DNA from: Chloroflexota bacterium
GTDB lineage: Bacteria; Chloroflexota; UBA6077; SHYK01
Reading direction: 5' to 3'
Assembly: GCA_009377635.1 (NCBI GenBank)
Contig: WHTR01000016.1
Location: 1 to 44,836, forward strand
Length of the DNA stretch: 44,836 nt
Both the position numbers and the translations under genes were made by a program. The notes below the pieces were generated by a model that saw nothing but the letters and a program-made list of their open reading frames with translations, ran no database searches and had not been told where the DNA came from. Positions 36,022 to 43,940 of this stretch are shown piece by piece; within the stretch, counting starts at the first letter, position 1; every line of letters starts with the position of its first letter.

Positions 36022-36072
36022 TATGTCACACCCTCCCTGTGCAAAAGACATTGCCAAGCACATGGCGACTCA

Positions 36073-36632
36073 TCAGCATTCTCCAGCCGGCAATAGTTGA
36101 CCCGCAAGTTGAGGGTAGCCGAAGTCGTACACGCGGCTGAACACCTCATTCCCGTCTTCCGTCTCCGGATGCAGCACCGGCTGATCGGCGTCGGCCGCGC
36201 GCGCAGGATCGGAAACGACTGGTAGCTCCTCGTACTCGACATCGATGGCATCCAGTGCGTCCTCGGCGATGTAGCGATCCTCGGCAGCGAGGATGTCTCC
36301 GACGAACCGGACGCGATCGGTCGCGATGTAGTACGATTCGCCGCCTGCCGGGTAGGTTGAAGCGCGGGCCGGCACTATGAGTGCAGCCACATCGGCTCCC
36401 TTGATGACGCCGTGGGCTCCGGGAATCTCCAGCGCCCGCGAGTAGTCGATGCGCGTGATCAGGGCATGGGCAAACGGGCTCCGTAGCATCGCGGCTTCGA
36501 GCATGCCGGTTTGTGGAGGTCGTCGACGTGTTGCGCCCGGCCGGTGAGGAAGCGAGTATCCTCGTTTCGGAGCACCGCTCGACCGAGCCAGGAACGACGC
36601 GGCGCCGATTGCGACAATGCGCTCCACCCCAT
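36073..36632 (-). pseudogene. CoxL-type large subunit relic (N-terminal hammerhead part, frameshifted)
   Basis: From ATG 36632 one frame reads VLRNEDTRFLTGRAQHVDDL, the standard CoxL N-terminus, and near 36508 the match moves to another frame: MLEAAMLRSPFAHALI, RIDYSRALEIPGAHGVI, YIATDRVRFVGDIL, EDALDAIDVEYEELPVV, all a/b-hammerhead domain. The span is 560 nt (2 modulo 3), fitting one lost G in CCGGGC. After YDFG the homology ends and the frame stops at 36073, so about 75% of a CoxL (the whole molybdopterin domain) is absent. Not a functional hydroxylase. The 64-bp palindromic repeat copy A lies 27 bp upstream. Confidence 0.75.
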
Positions 36633-36658
36633 CCCGTTGATGACCGGTCTCTCTGAAC

Positions 36659-36722
36659 GGAATCCACGGTGAAACCCGCACGCGCGTGTGCCTCCGGCAT
36701 GCGGGCCTGACGGTGGAACGAA
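36659..36722. repeat. 63-64 bp imperfect palindrome, copy A
   Basis: Begins GGAATCCACGGTGAAACCCG and ends TGACGGTGGAACGAA. Pairing: outer CCAC/GTGG, inner CCCGCA/TGCGGG, and a small apical hairpin TGCC-TCC-GGCA. Nearly the same element occurs at 36875-36937 and 38648-38711. It lies just upstream of the CoxL relic on the minus strand. Confidence 0.8.
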
Positions 36723-36874
36723 CTTGGTCCCCGTGGGCGACGACAGGTCCGCATCCAGCTCATGACGCGCGGTGCCCCCGCTTCGGCGATCGGAGCGAGT
36801 GACACACGATTATAGGGAATGGCAGAACGGAGCGGCGGTCTCGATCTCCAATCGCGCGCAGCCCTGCACTGATC
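36723..36874. other. Spacer between repeat copies A and B
   Basis: About 150 bp with no gene, flanked by two copies of the 64-bp palindrome in the same orientation. With the flanks it forms the divergent region between the CoxL relic (-) and the GlcG-domain gene (+). It contains an AT-richer patch (GATTATAGGG at 36808-36817) but no convincing promoter pair. Confidence 0.4.
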
Positions 36875-36937
36875 GGAATCCACGGTGAAACCGCTCGGAC
36901 GTATGCCTGTAGGATGTGGATCTCACGGTGGAACGAA
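36875..36937. repeat. 63-64 bp imperfect palindrome, copy B
   Basis: Begins GGAATCCACGGTGAAACCG and ends CTCACGGTGGAACGAA. The outer arms (CCAC/GTGG and GGTGA/TCAC) are best preserved in this copy; the inner stem has drifted to CCGC/GTGG. It ends 4 bp before the Shine-Dalgarno (GGGAGG) of the GlcG-domain gene, so it would lie in that gene's leader RNA. Confidence 0.8.
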
Positions 36938-36958
36938 AACAGGGAGGTGGAATCGTCC

Positions 36959-37984
36959 ATGGCGTACGAACGAGACCTGACCCATGCCGAGGCGCGAGCG
37001 ATCATCGATCGCGCCGTCGCCACGTCGAGAGCGCTGAAGCAGGCGGGCGCGTTCGCCGTGCTCGACGCGGGCGGCAACCTCGTCTCGTTATCTCGGATGG
37101 GAGAGGCGCCGCTGAGCTCCGCCTGGGTCGCGCGTGCCAAGGCGTACCTGTCGGCGACGCAGCGGGCGCCGAGCTCAGCCAGCGTGCTGGCCTGGCGTGA
37201 GAACCCGCCCCTGTTCGCGGCAGCCCAGCGCGTGATGCGAGATGAGATCTACCCCGAGCCGGGCGCCGTGCCCATAAGGAAGGCGGGCCGGGTCGTCGGG
37301 GCCCTGGCGGCTGGGGGCATCGGGCCGTGGACCGAGATCCCGGGGATAGATGCCCCCTTGCTCATGGCCGATGGCGTCCGAGCCAACGCCGAGGATCTGA
37401 TCATCGCGCGCGCGCTCCAGATCCCCTACGAGAACCAGCACCCGGATACGGAGCGGGCTGTCGGCTCCTGGGTCGACGAGCGGGGCGATGACCTGCCCCA
37501 TTGCCTGGATGTGGCGCGGCGGTACGCTGACAGTGTGATCCAGTGCGGACGCGATCGTGGGCAGACGCACTTCGCGGTCGCCGTGCTTGACGAGGTAGGG
37601 CAGCTCATGCAGGTCGACCGGTTGGACGGCGGTACGATGATGTCGCCCGACGTCGCGGAGGCGAAGGCCAGCACCGTGCTGAACTTCCTGTCGCCCAGTC
37701 GCGGAGCGGTTCGCCTGGCTCCGCAGGTGCAGGCCGGCCTGCGTTCGTTCGTGCGCACGAGACTGCATTTCGTGGGAGGCGGCGTCCCGATCGTCCGCGA
37801 TGGCTACGTAGTGGGTGCGGTCGGCATCAGCCACGGCGGGGGCACGGAGGCAGAGCATGAGCTCGCGTGCCTCGGAATCTCTCAAGTCGAGGGACGACCG
37901 ATCGTGTTCGACGAGCCCGCGATGGACAGTCATTCTACTCGGCAAGGAGGAGGTGCGGGCGGCTCCGGACGAGCCGGCGAGTGA
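36959..37984 (+). CDS. Tandem GlcG/HbpS (DUF336) domain protein
   Basis: A 341-residue protein with two copies of the GlcG/HbpS heme-binding-like fold. Repeat 1 (about residues 1-150): LTHAEARAIIDRAVATSRAL, FAVLDAGGNLVSLSRMG, AKAYLSATQRAPSSA, then VVGALAAGGIGPWTE. Repeat 2 (about 180-330): CLDVARRYADSVIQCG, FAVAVLDEVGQLMQVDRLDG, AEAKASTVLNFL, YVVGAVGISHGG. ATG 36959 follows GGGAGGTGG. Single-domain relatives sit in glycolate, propanediol and aromatic operons, and some bind heme or cobalamin; function is generally unclear. Cytoplasmic. The C-terminus is a low-complexity Gly/Arg tail. Confidence 0.85.
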   Translation: MAYERDLTHAEARAIIDRAVATSRALKQAGAFAVLDAGGNLVSLSRMGEAPLSSAWVARAKAYLSATQRAPSSASVLAWRENPPLFAAAQRVMRDEIYPEPGAVPIRKAGRVVGALAAGGIGPWTEIPGIDAPLLMADGVRANAEDLIIARALQIPYENQHPDTERAVGSWVDERGDDLPHCLDVARRYADSVIQCGRDRGQTHFAVAVLDEVGQLMQVDRLDGGTMMSPDVAEAKASTVLNFLSPSRGAVRLAPQVQAGLRSFVRTRLHFVGGGVPIVRDGYVVGAVGISHGGGTEAEHELACLGISQVEGRPIVFDEPAMDSHSTRQGGGAGGSGRAGE

Positions 37985-38079
37985 TGACGAGCGTGGAGTC
38001 CACGGGCACGCACGGTCCGCAATCGAGCCAGTACTGACGTCATGCGTTTCCGACTGAGCACGTCTGTGAATCGGGTGGA

Positions 38080-38531
38080 ATGTTTCTGCCTATGGCCGGC
38101 GATCCTTCGTCGATACGCGAGGGCAATGTGGACCTCATTCTCTGGGAGCTCAATCTGGGAACCACCCCGATCACGCGGTCCTGGCTGGAAGCGTCTCTGT
38201 CGCTGAATCTGCGATTCCTCGACCTCGACGAGGCACTGATCGACAGGCTCTGCAGCGAGGTGCACGTCGAGCCGGCGTGCTGCCGAAGCGCTTGGTGCGC
38301 GGAGTCGACCGGGACGTCCGAACGGTGGCGATGCCGAAGCTCATCATCTACGCCAGGGCCGATCTGCCCGATGAGATGGCCTATCTGCTCGCGAGAGCCT
38401 ACGATCTCAACCATGCCGCCTTCCTGGAGACACCCCTGCACACGGCCTACGATCAAGACACGGTTGCGGACGCTCCGATCCCGCTCCATCCCGGCGCCCA
38501 ACGGTACTACCGGGAGCGTGGCTGCCTCTGA
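38080..38531 (+). pseudogene. TAXI-family (TRAP solute receptor) relic: C-terminal part, frameshifted
   Basis: Two frames together match the C-terminal third of TAXI-type receptors. From 38080: REGNVDLILWEL, WLEASLSLNLRFLDLDEALI, DRLCSEVHVEP; then from about 38278 in another frame: LPKRLVRGVDRDVRTVAM, YARADLPDEMAYLLARAYDL, and the typical end PIPLHPGAQRYYRERG. Length 2 modulo 3 indicates one lost base at about 38278. The N-terminal ligand-binding half is absent. A TAXI-type N-terminus is present at the right edge of the window (44301 onward). Confidence 0.72.
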
Positions 38532-38647
38532 CCGTTCAGGACCTCGGTCGGAGCTCTTCAGCGTCTTCCCATGCCACCAGCCGCCAGCCCGTCCCGCAGG
38601 AGGTATGCCACCAAGCGCGTGCGGCTCAATTGCCCGAGTGGCCAAAC

Positions 38648-38711
38648 GGAATCTACGGCGAGTCCCGCACGGTCTTGTGCCTACGGAATGCGGGTCTCAC
38701 AGAGGAACGAA
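38648..38711. repeat. 63-64 bp imperfect palindrome, copy C
   Basis: Begins GGAATCTACGGCGAGTCCCG and ends CTCACAGAGGAACGAA. The inner stem CCCGCA/TGCGGG is identical to copy A, while the outer arms have drifted. It lies between the TAXI relic (+) and the end of the second Asp-box gene (-), that is, not in a 5' leader, which argues against a cis-regulatory RNA and for a dispersed repeat. Confidence 0.8.
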
Positions 38712-38720
38712 AATAGCTAC

Positions 38721-39719
38721 TCAGAGATGGACGGTGAGGAGCGCGACGACCTGGGGGAGATCCGATATCGCACGCCAGGTCACGCCTCGATCGGGACTGT
38801 GGTAGACGCCGCTGTCGGGCCCCTTGCGGGGAAGGTCGCAGCTGAAGAACACGTCGTCCGGCGACTGGGCGTCGATATACATCGAACCGATTCTGCAGCC
38901 CAGCTCTTCGGGAAGGCCTCCCCGCAGCTTCTGCCACCTGGACCCCCCGTCCTCCGACCGCCAAACTTCGCCTCTGCCGCCGTTCGCACCGGCTCGGCCG
39001 GTCCCCAGATAGAGCCGGTCGCTGTCGCGTGGGTCGATGGCAAACTGGACGACGAACGTGCCACATCCTTCCGAAATGAACTCCCAGCTGTCTCCATAGT
39101 CCGTGCTCCGATAGAGCCCGCCACCTCCGGTGCCCGCGTAGACGACGCCCGGACGCTTCGGGTCGGGCTCGATCATGTGCACGTCGAGGTCGAGGTTCCT
39201 CCGGTCGTACCAACCGTTTCCGCCGTCTGGGCTGATCGCCACCCCGCCAACCTGGACAGCGGCATAGATGTGATCGGGCACGTGCGGGTCTTGCGACAGG
39301 TGTCGCACATGAACGCCGACGTCTGAGCGCGGATATCGCCACTCACGTGCAGCCGAGCAGTCCGCCAGATCTCCGAGCTGCCGCCAGCTCCTCTTCTCCC
39401 ACCACTCATAGACGCCGACAGGAGATGGCCCGGCCTCAGTGCCCGCGAGGAATCGGTCCGGCGTGACGGAGATGGCACGCACCTTCTGCATCGGTGGCGG
39501 CGTCTCGATCTGTTGCCAGGACCGAAGACCGTCTCCGCTCAGCAGCATTCCCCGTCCGCGAGTCCCGACGTAGATGGTTCCGTCATGCGCCCCCTTGACC
39601 TCGGATAGCTCGACATCGGGGATAGCCTCTTCTGGTTCGTCCCACGACATTCCGCCGTCGCGACTGCGGAGCACATAGAGACCCAGTTCACTCGCTGCAA
39701 TCAATGCGGTCTCTGTCAT
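38721..39719 (-). CDS. Asp-box (BNR) repeat beta-propeller protein (paralogue)
   Basis: A 332-residue propeller related to the protein at 29125-30159. Asp-box motifs: SRDGGMSW, SGDGLRSW, SPDGGNGW, STDYGDSW, SEDGGSRW, SPDRGVTW (six). Shared central segment IYAAVQVGGVAISPDGG followed by RNLDLDVH. ATG 39719 is preceded by AGAGGA. No signal peptide. Unlike its paralogue it is not linked to Cox genes but stands upstream of nothing recognisable on its strand, with the M24 gene 202 bp before it. Role unknown. Confidence 0.85.
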   Translation of the reverse strand: MTETALIAASELGLYVLRSRDGGMSWDEPEEAIPDVELSEVKGAHDGTIYVGTRGRGMLLSGDGLRSWQQIETPPPMQKVRAISVTPDRFLAGTEAGPSPVGVYEWWEKRSWRQLGDLADCSAAREWRYPRSDVGVHVRHLSQDPHVPDHIYAAVQVGGVAISPDGGNGWYDRRNLDLDVHMIEPDPKRPGVVYAGTGGGGLYRSTDYGDSWEFISEGCGTFVVQFAIDPRDSDRLYLGTGRAGANGGRGEVWRSEDGGSRWQKLRGGLPEELGCRIGSMYIDAQSPDDVFFSCDLPRKGPDSGVYHSPDRGVTWRAISDLPQVVALLTVHL

Positions 39720-39921
39720 CGTTCCGTCCTCTTCTCTACGGATTCTGACCCGCTCCCATGATACTCCTGCTCTCGTACGGCGTCGTCGGCGGTCGCGGCC
39801 CGCGTCGCGCTGTTTCCAGTTCTCCTGTTCGAGCGTCTAGAGTACGCGTTCCGGGCTCGTCGGTACGCGGATGGGCCTCGATCGCAAGCGTCGCCAGGGG
39901 ACGCCGCTGACTCGGAGACGC

Positions 39922-41091
39922 TCAATCGTCGATGGACAGCAGCTCGATCGATCGGTGGCCCAGCGTGCGGGAGCCGCTTTCTGTCACGACAAGGCTGGCT
40001 CCGTCGATCACCATCTCTTCGCTGTCGCGAGCCATGAGGGCTGGCGAGACGCTGTAGATCATACCGGGCTGCAGGACATAGTCGGTCCGATCGTTCCAGC
40101 CGGCGCCCTCGCGGGTCGGGTGCTCGGGCACGTCGATCCCGTAGGAGTGGATGTCCGTCGCGGATGTCGGCCGAAAGCGCGTCGTGCGAGCGGCGTCTTG
40201 ATAGGCCGCGCCAAGCTCGCTGTGCCTGGCTCCGGGCGTGACGCGCTTCATGACTGCATCGCGCACGGACCGCACGGCCTCGGAGAGCTCGCGCTGGAGC
40301 GCGCTCACCGGCCCGAAGCAGATCTGCTGATCGCTGTGGCCGGCATAGCCCCCAGACCTCGCGAGGCCGGTGAGGGTGGCGATGTCGCCCGGCTCGATGA
40401 TGCGACCCAGACTGAGCTCCTGCACCACGTGCTGGCGGATCGCAACGGGTCCGCAGCTGGCGACGAGGGTCGAACTGAGATCGCCCCCCGCTTCCCACAT
40501 GGCGCTCATGCCTTCGTGAACCAGCTTGATGCCCAGCACCCCGGGACGCACGCGCTCGCGCACCGCCTGAACGGCCAGGTCGAACAGGCGATTGGCCTCT
40601 TCGATCATCGCGATCTCTTCGCCGCTCTTGATCATCCGGACGTTGGTGAAGATGTCGGACACGTCGACAAACCGGGCGGAGGGGAATGCCGACCGCAGCT
40701 CTGCGTAGCAGAGATACTGCAGGCCGCCTTGTCCCAGCACATTCGCCAGCCCGAGACCGATGACCCCATTTCCGAGCCGAAGCTCCCGAATCCGCTCCAC
40801 CAACGCGGACGCGTCGTTGCCCTGGCGCAGATCCTGCACCCAGACCTGTATTGCACGCAGCGCGCCAGTGGGGATGTCCACGAGGTTGCGCCAGTGCAGC
40901 GTGACGGTTGGCGGCACAAGCTCTGTCGGCAGCAGGCCGAGGCGCTCACCGAGGATTCCGTTCGTGATGTAGAAGAGATTGCTCGCGCACACCACCGCGC
41001 AGTCGACTCTACGCTCCTCCAGTGCCTCGCGTAAGAGCGCATAGCGGCGGTCACGCTCCTGGATCGAGAGATGGCGCATGTAGCTCTGCAT
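39922..41091 (-). CDS. M24 (aminopeptidase P/creatinase) family protein with degenerate metal site
   Basis: A 389-residue pita-bread-fold protein: N-terminal creatinase-like domain (RVDCAVVCASNLFYITNG) and C-terminal M24 domain. ATG 41091 has GGAG six bases upstream; GTG 41103 has none. Compared with active M24 peptidases the metal ligands are eroded: the first Asp position reads IATLTGLARSGGY, the region around the His is IHSYGIDVPEH, and the Glu positions read YSVSP and VIDGASLVVTE. At least three of five ligands appear replaced. It may be a creatinase-like hydrolase (creatinase itself needs no metal) or a non-catalytic homologue. The neighbour at 41290 keeps all five ligands. Confidence 0.85.
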   Translation of the reverse strand: MQSYMRHLSIQERDRRYALLREALEERRVDCAVVCASNLFYITNGILGERLGLLPTELVPPTVTLHWRNLVDIPTGALRAIQVWVQDLRQGNDASALVERIRELRLGNGVIGLGLANVLGQGGLQYLCYAELRSAFPSARFVDVSDIFTNVRMIKSGEEIAMIEEANRLFDLAVQAVRERVRPGVLGIKLVHEGMSAMWEAGGDLSSTLVASCGPVAIRQHVVQELSLGRIIEPGDIATLTGLARSGGYAGHSDQQICFGPVSALQRELSEAVRSVRDAVMKRVTPGARHSELGAAYQDAARTTRFRPTSATDIHSYGIDVPEHPTREGAGWNDRTDYVLQPGMIYSVSPALMARDSEEMVIDGASLVVTESGSRTLGHRSIELLSIDD

Positions 41092-41193
41092 GCGCTGCTC
41101 CACTCCTGCGACGTGCGGCGCTGCACGCGCCGCGGTGATTCACACTGAGGATTCACCGGCCTTCGGCTCGCCCCGATTGATGAACGTTCGCCG

Positions 41194-41209
41194 CCGCCCT
41201 GAAGGGCGG
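41194..41209. repeat. Small palindrome with TGAA loop (copy 2 of 2)
   Basis: CCGCCC-TGAA-GGGCGG: perfect 6-bp stem with the same TGAA loop as 8598-8613, and a similar GAGAAG tail. It lies between the two M24 genes. Confidence 0.45.
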
Positions 41210-41289
41210 GCCTGAGAGAAGACCGAGGCCGGGCCTTCAGTGCCGCGACACGATTCATGGGAGGGCAGAGGGCAACCCTGCACATCGGG

Positions 41290-42456
41290 CTACGTGAGCA
41301 ACCGATCGTCCACGGGGATGGGCCCCAGGACCTCTGGCTCGCCGTCGCAGACGATGATCTGCTCCTCGAGCTTGACCGCGAGCGGGCTCCCGACCTCACC
41401 GAGGTAGCACTCCACGGCCAGGATCTGGTTCGGTCGAAGCACGTCATCGATGGGGGCGCGCCGCGGGTCGAGGTGAGGGTAGCCGGACGAGCCCATGCCG
41501 ATGCCGTGGGCAACATTGTAGTTGTCGAGCTGTGCACGGAACTGCGCCGGGACAGAGGGCACCGATGCCATCGCGTCGGCAATCGACCTCCCCGCTCGGA
41601 GGACGGGAATGACCCCCTGCACGTAGTCGTACGCGCGTCGGTGGAGGTCCCGCTGCTGCCCTGTTGGGCGGTCGCCAACCAGGAACGTGGTCGAGGCGTC
41701 ACCCCGCAGCCCATTCGGCCCGCGACCGTGCAGATCAATCCCGACGAATTCCCCCTCCCGGAGCTGGTGGTCGGTCGGCCACCGCCGCCAGGGGTTCATG
41801 TTCTCGCCCGCACAGACGTTCATCTGGGCGATGTCCTCACCACCGGACTGCAGCCAGGCGACCGTGGCGACCGCCGCGAGGTCCTGCTCGGTGGCGCCTG
41901 GCCGCGCGGCGTCCCGAAACGCCGAGAGTGCGGTGACGTACTGACGGGCGATGCGCCGGTAGATCGCGAGCTCGTCGGCGGTCTTCACTGTCCACGCGCG
42001 CTCGATGACCTGCTCGGCGTCGACGATCCGGACGCCGAGCGCCACGAGGTCGAGGAGGTCCGGGACCGCCATCGTGTCGATGCCGACGGGCTCATCCTTG
42101 AGGCCGAGCTCGGCGAGACAGTCGACCAGCCCACGGGCAGCTGGCCCCGGGGCATCTGTGGAGGCGGGGGCGTCCTCGCGGATGCGACCCAGGGGTGGGC
42201 GCACCTGGGGATGCCAGGCCTTGACGTACCCCTCATCCCGCGGCCGGACGAACACGAGTGGATCGCCCGCGACGGGGACGAGCAGCTTCGCCCCGGGCAC
42301 GTCGAGGTTGAGCACGTAGCGGCGAAGCACGCCGTCACTGAGAACCAGCGCGCCCACGTGCTGGCGCTGCATTTCGGCTTGGACGAGCGCGGTTCGATCG
42401 TGCTGGAGGCGCCGGTCATCCCACTCCCTGACCTTCCCGGCCGAGGACGTCGTCAT
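41290..42456 (-). CDS. M24 family metallopeptidase (Xaa-Pro aminopeptidase-like)
   Basis: A 388-residue M24 enzyme from ATG 42456; the longer frame to 42798 runs into a divergent gene and is unlike the family. The five di-metal ligands look intact: Asp in VGIDLHGRG, Asp in GDASTTFLVG, His in VAHGIGMGSSGYPHL, Glu in ILAVECYLGE, Glu in VKLEEQIIV. The N-terminal domain is present (HVGALVLSDGVLRRYVLNLD). It would remove an N-terminal residue from Xaa-Pro peptides or hydrolyse a related amide; in catabolic islands such enzymes often act on small substrates. No strong Shine-Dalgarno precedes the ATG. Divergent from the Rieske relic at 42715. Confidence 0.9.
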   Translation of the reverse strand: MTTSSAGKVREWDDRRLQHDRTALVQAEMQRQHVGALVLSDGVLRRYVLNLDVPGAKLLVPVAGDPLVFVRPRDEGYVKAWHPQVRPPLGRIREDAPASTDAPGPAARGLVDCLAELGLKDEPVGIDTMAVPDLLDLVALGVRIVDAEQVIERAWTVKTADELAIYRRIARQYVTALSAFRDAARPGATEQDLAAVATVAWLQSGGEDIAQMNVCAGENMNPWRRWPTDHQLREGEFVGIDLHGRGPNGLRGDASTTFLVGDRPTGQQRDLHRRAYDYVQGVIPVLRAGRSIADAMASVPSVPAQFRAQLDNYNVAHGIGMGSSGYPHLDPRRAPIDDVLRPNQILAVECYLGEVGSPLAVKLEEQIIVCDGEPEVLGPIPVDDRLLT

Positions 42457-42714
42457 TGTCCGCGCTCGTACAGCTGGAGGGCGTACAGTCCCATCATCCT
42501 CTCCTTGTGCGTGGCCGAGCCCGTGTCGAGGGACTCCGGGCACCGGACCGCGGTCGCCGTCAATACGTTCATCGACAGCTCGCTCCGCAGAGCCTCCCTC
42601 AACACAGGCCGAACGTACAATGGCGAGCGCGGGGTCGTCAAGGAGGAGTCCGTAAGTGACGATCCGGAGTGTGGTAAGGTTGTGCCAGTAAGCCGCCGGC
42701 CGGAGCAGATGGCC

Positions 42715-43934
42715 ATGTTGACCAGAGAGATGAACGAGCTCTTGACCCACGTGGGCCCGGGCACACCCGGTGGCGAGTTCCTGCGTCGCTATTGGCACTC
42801 AATGAGCCTCTCCCAGGAGGTGACACCCGGCGGCCAACCGAAGCAGGTCCGCATCATGGGCGAGGACCTTGTCCTGTTCCGCGACCAAGACGGCCGGCCC
42901 GGCCTCGTCGGCCTCCACTGCTCGCACCGATGCGTCTCGCTGGCCTATGGCCGCGTCGAGGACGGCGGCATACGCTGCCCGATGCATGGGTGGGTGTACG
43001 ACGTCGACGGTCGATGCCTCGAGCAACCAGCCGAGCCGGATGAGTCGTTCAAGGACCACATCCGACACCCGGCCTATCCGTGCGAGGAGCTGGGCGGGCT
43101 CATCTTCACGTACTGGGTCCGCCTGAAAAGAAGCCGCTGCTGCCGCGATATGAGGTGCTCGTGCGCGAGGACGGAACGCGGCGAATCACATGGTACCCAA
43201 TCACGGGCGGCTACCTACAGCATGTGGAAGGCGCGCTCGACACCGTCCGCGGTGCATACCTGCACAACGGGTCCTGGTCGACGAACAAGCACGACCTGGC
43301 GGCGCTCCCGAAACCGAACATCGACTTCAAGGAGACCGCGTACGGACTGTGGCAGAGAGGCGACAAATCGCACGCTGACATGAGCGAGGCGCCGATCTAT
43401 ACGTACTTCATCATGCCGGCCGGCTTCCTCCGCCTCGGTGCCGACGCAGGCGGCGGCGATACCCAGAAGATCCAGTCGTTCTACCTGCCGGTCGACGACG
43501 GCCACTGCGCGCGTTTCGAGGTCACCTTCCAGACGGGAGGCTCAGGCGGGGGCCCCGGGGGCGGGCGGCCGCCGCATGACGGAGAACTGAAGTACCCCAA
43601 GGCGTCCGACGACTTCGGGAGGAACTATGATGGTGTCGACTCGATCTCGGGGATCCCACCGACGCCACGAGGGTACTTCCGCGCCCAGGACACGATGGCG
43701 ACTGAAACACAGGGGTTCCCGGTTGTTGATCGGACGACAGAGCACCTCGGGGCGCACGACTTCATCTTGACGGCCATGCGGATGATGATCCTCATGGGTA
43801 TCTCCGATGTGCGAAACGGGCTCGACCCGAAACATGTCATCCGAGACCCACAAGAAAACGGGATCGTCTGCATTCGTGGCGAGGACCCGCTCGAGTTCTT
43901 CAGGGCCGAGCGAGAAGCGCTGGGTGTTGGGTGA
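42715..43934 (+). pseudogene. Rieske oxygenase (subfamily II) with a frameshift and a lost iron ligand
   Basis: Paralogue of 25995-27182. ATG 42715 (MLTREMNELLTHVGPGTPGG) is the homologous start; ATG 42709 is two codons upstream. The Rieske cluster is intact (CSHRC ... CPMHGW). At 43113/43114 the frame breaks: TAC TGGGTCC replaces the expected TAC ATG GGT CC, so one A is missing, and the rest continues in another frame as GPPEKKPLLPRYEVLVREDG. In that part the catalytic motif reads EGALDTVRGAYLHN: the first His of D-x2-H-x4-H is Arg. Even if the indel is a sequencing error, the enzyme would lack an iron ligand. The C-terminus is complete. Confidence 0.85.
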
Positions 43935-43940
43935 GCCGAT

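Noticed and set aside
36659-36937. Palindromic repeats as integron attC sites or a riboswitch
   Set aside because: No GTTRRRY-type core ends and no integrase; the third copy is not in a 5' leader. The sequence does not match a riboswitch class I can name.
41257-43383. Long plus-strand ORF of 708 codons
   Set aside because: Its first 480 codons are antisense to the M24 gene with intact metal motifs; only the end (from 42709) is the real Rieske reading frame.
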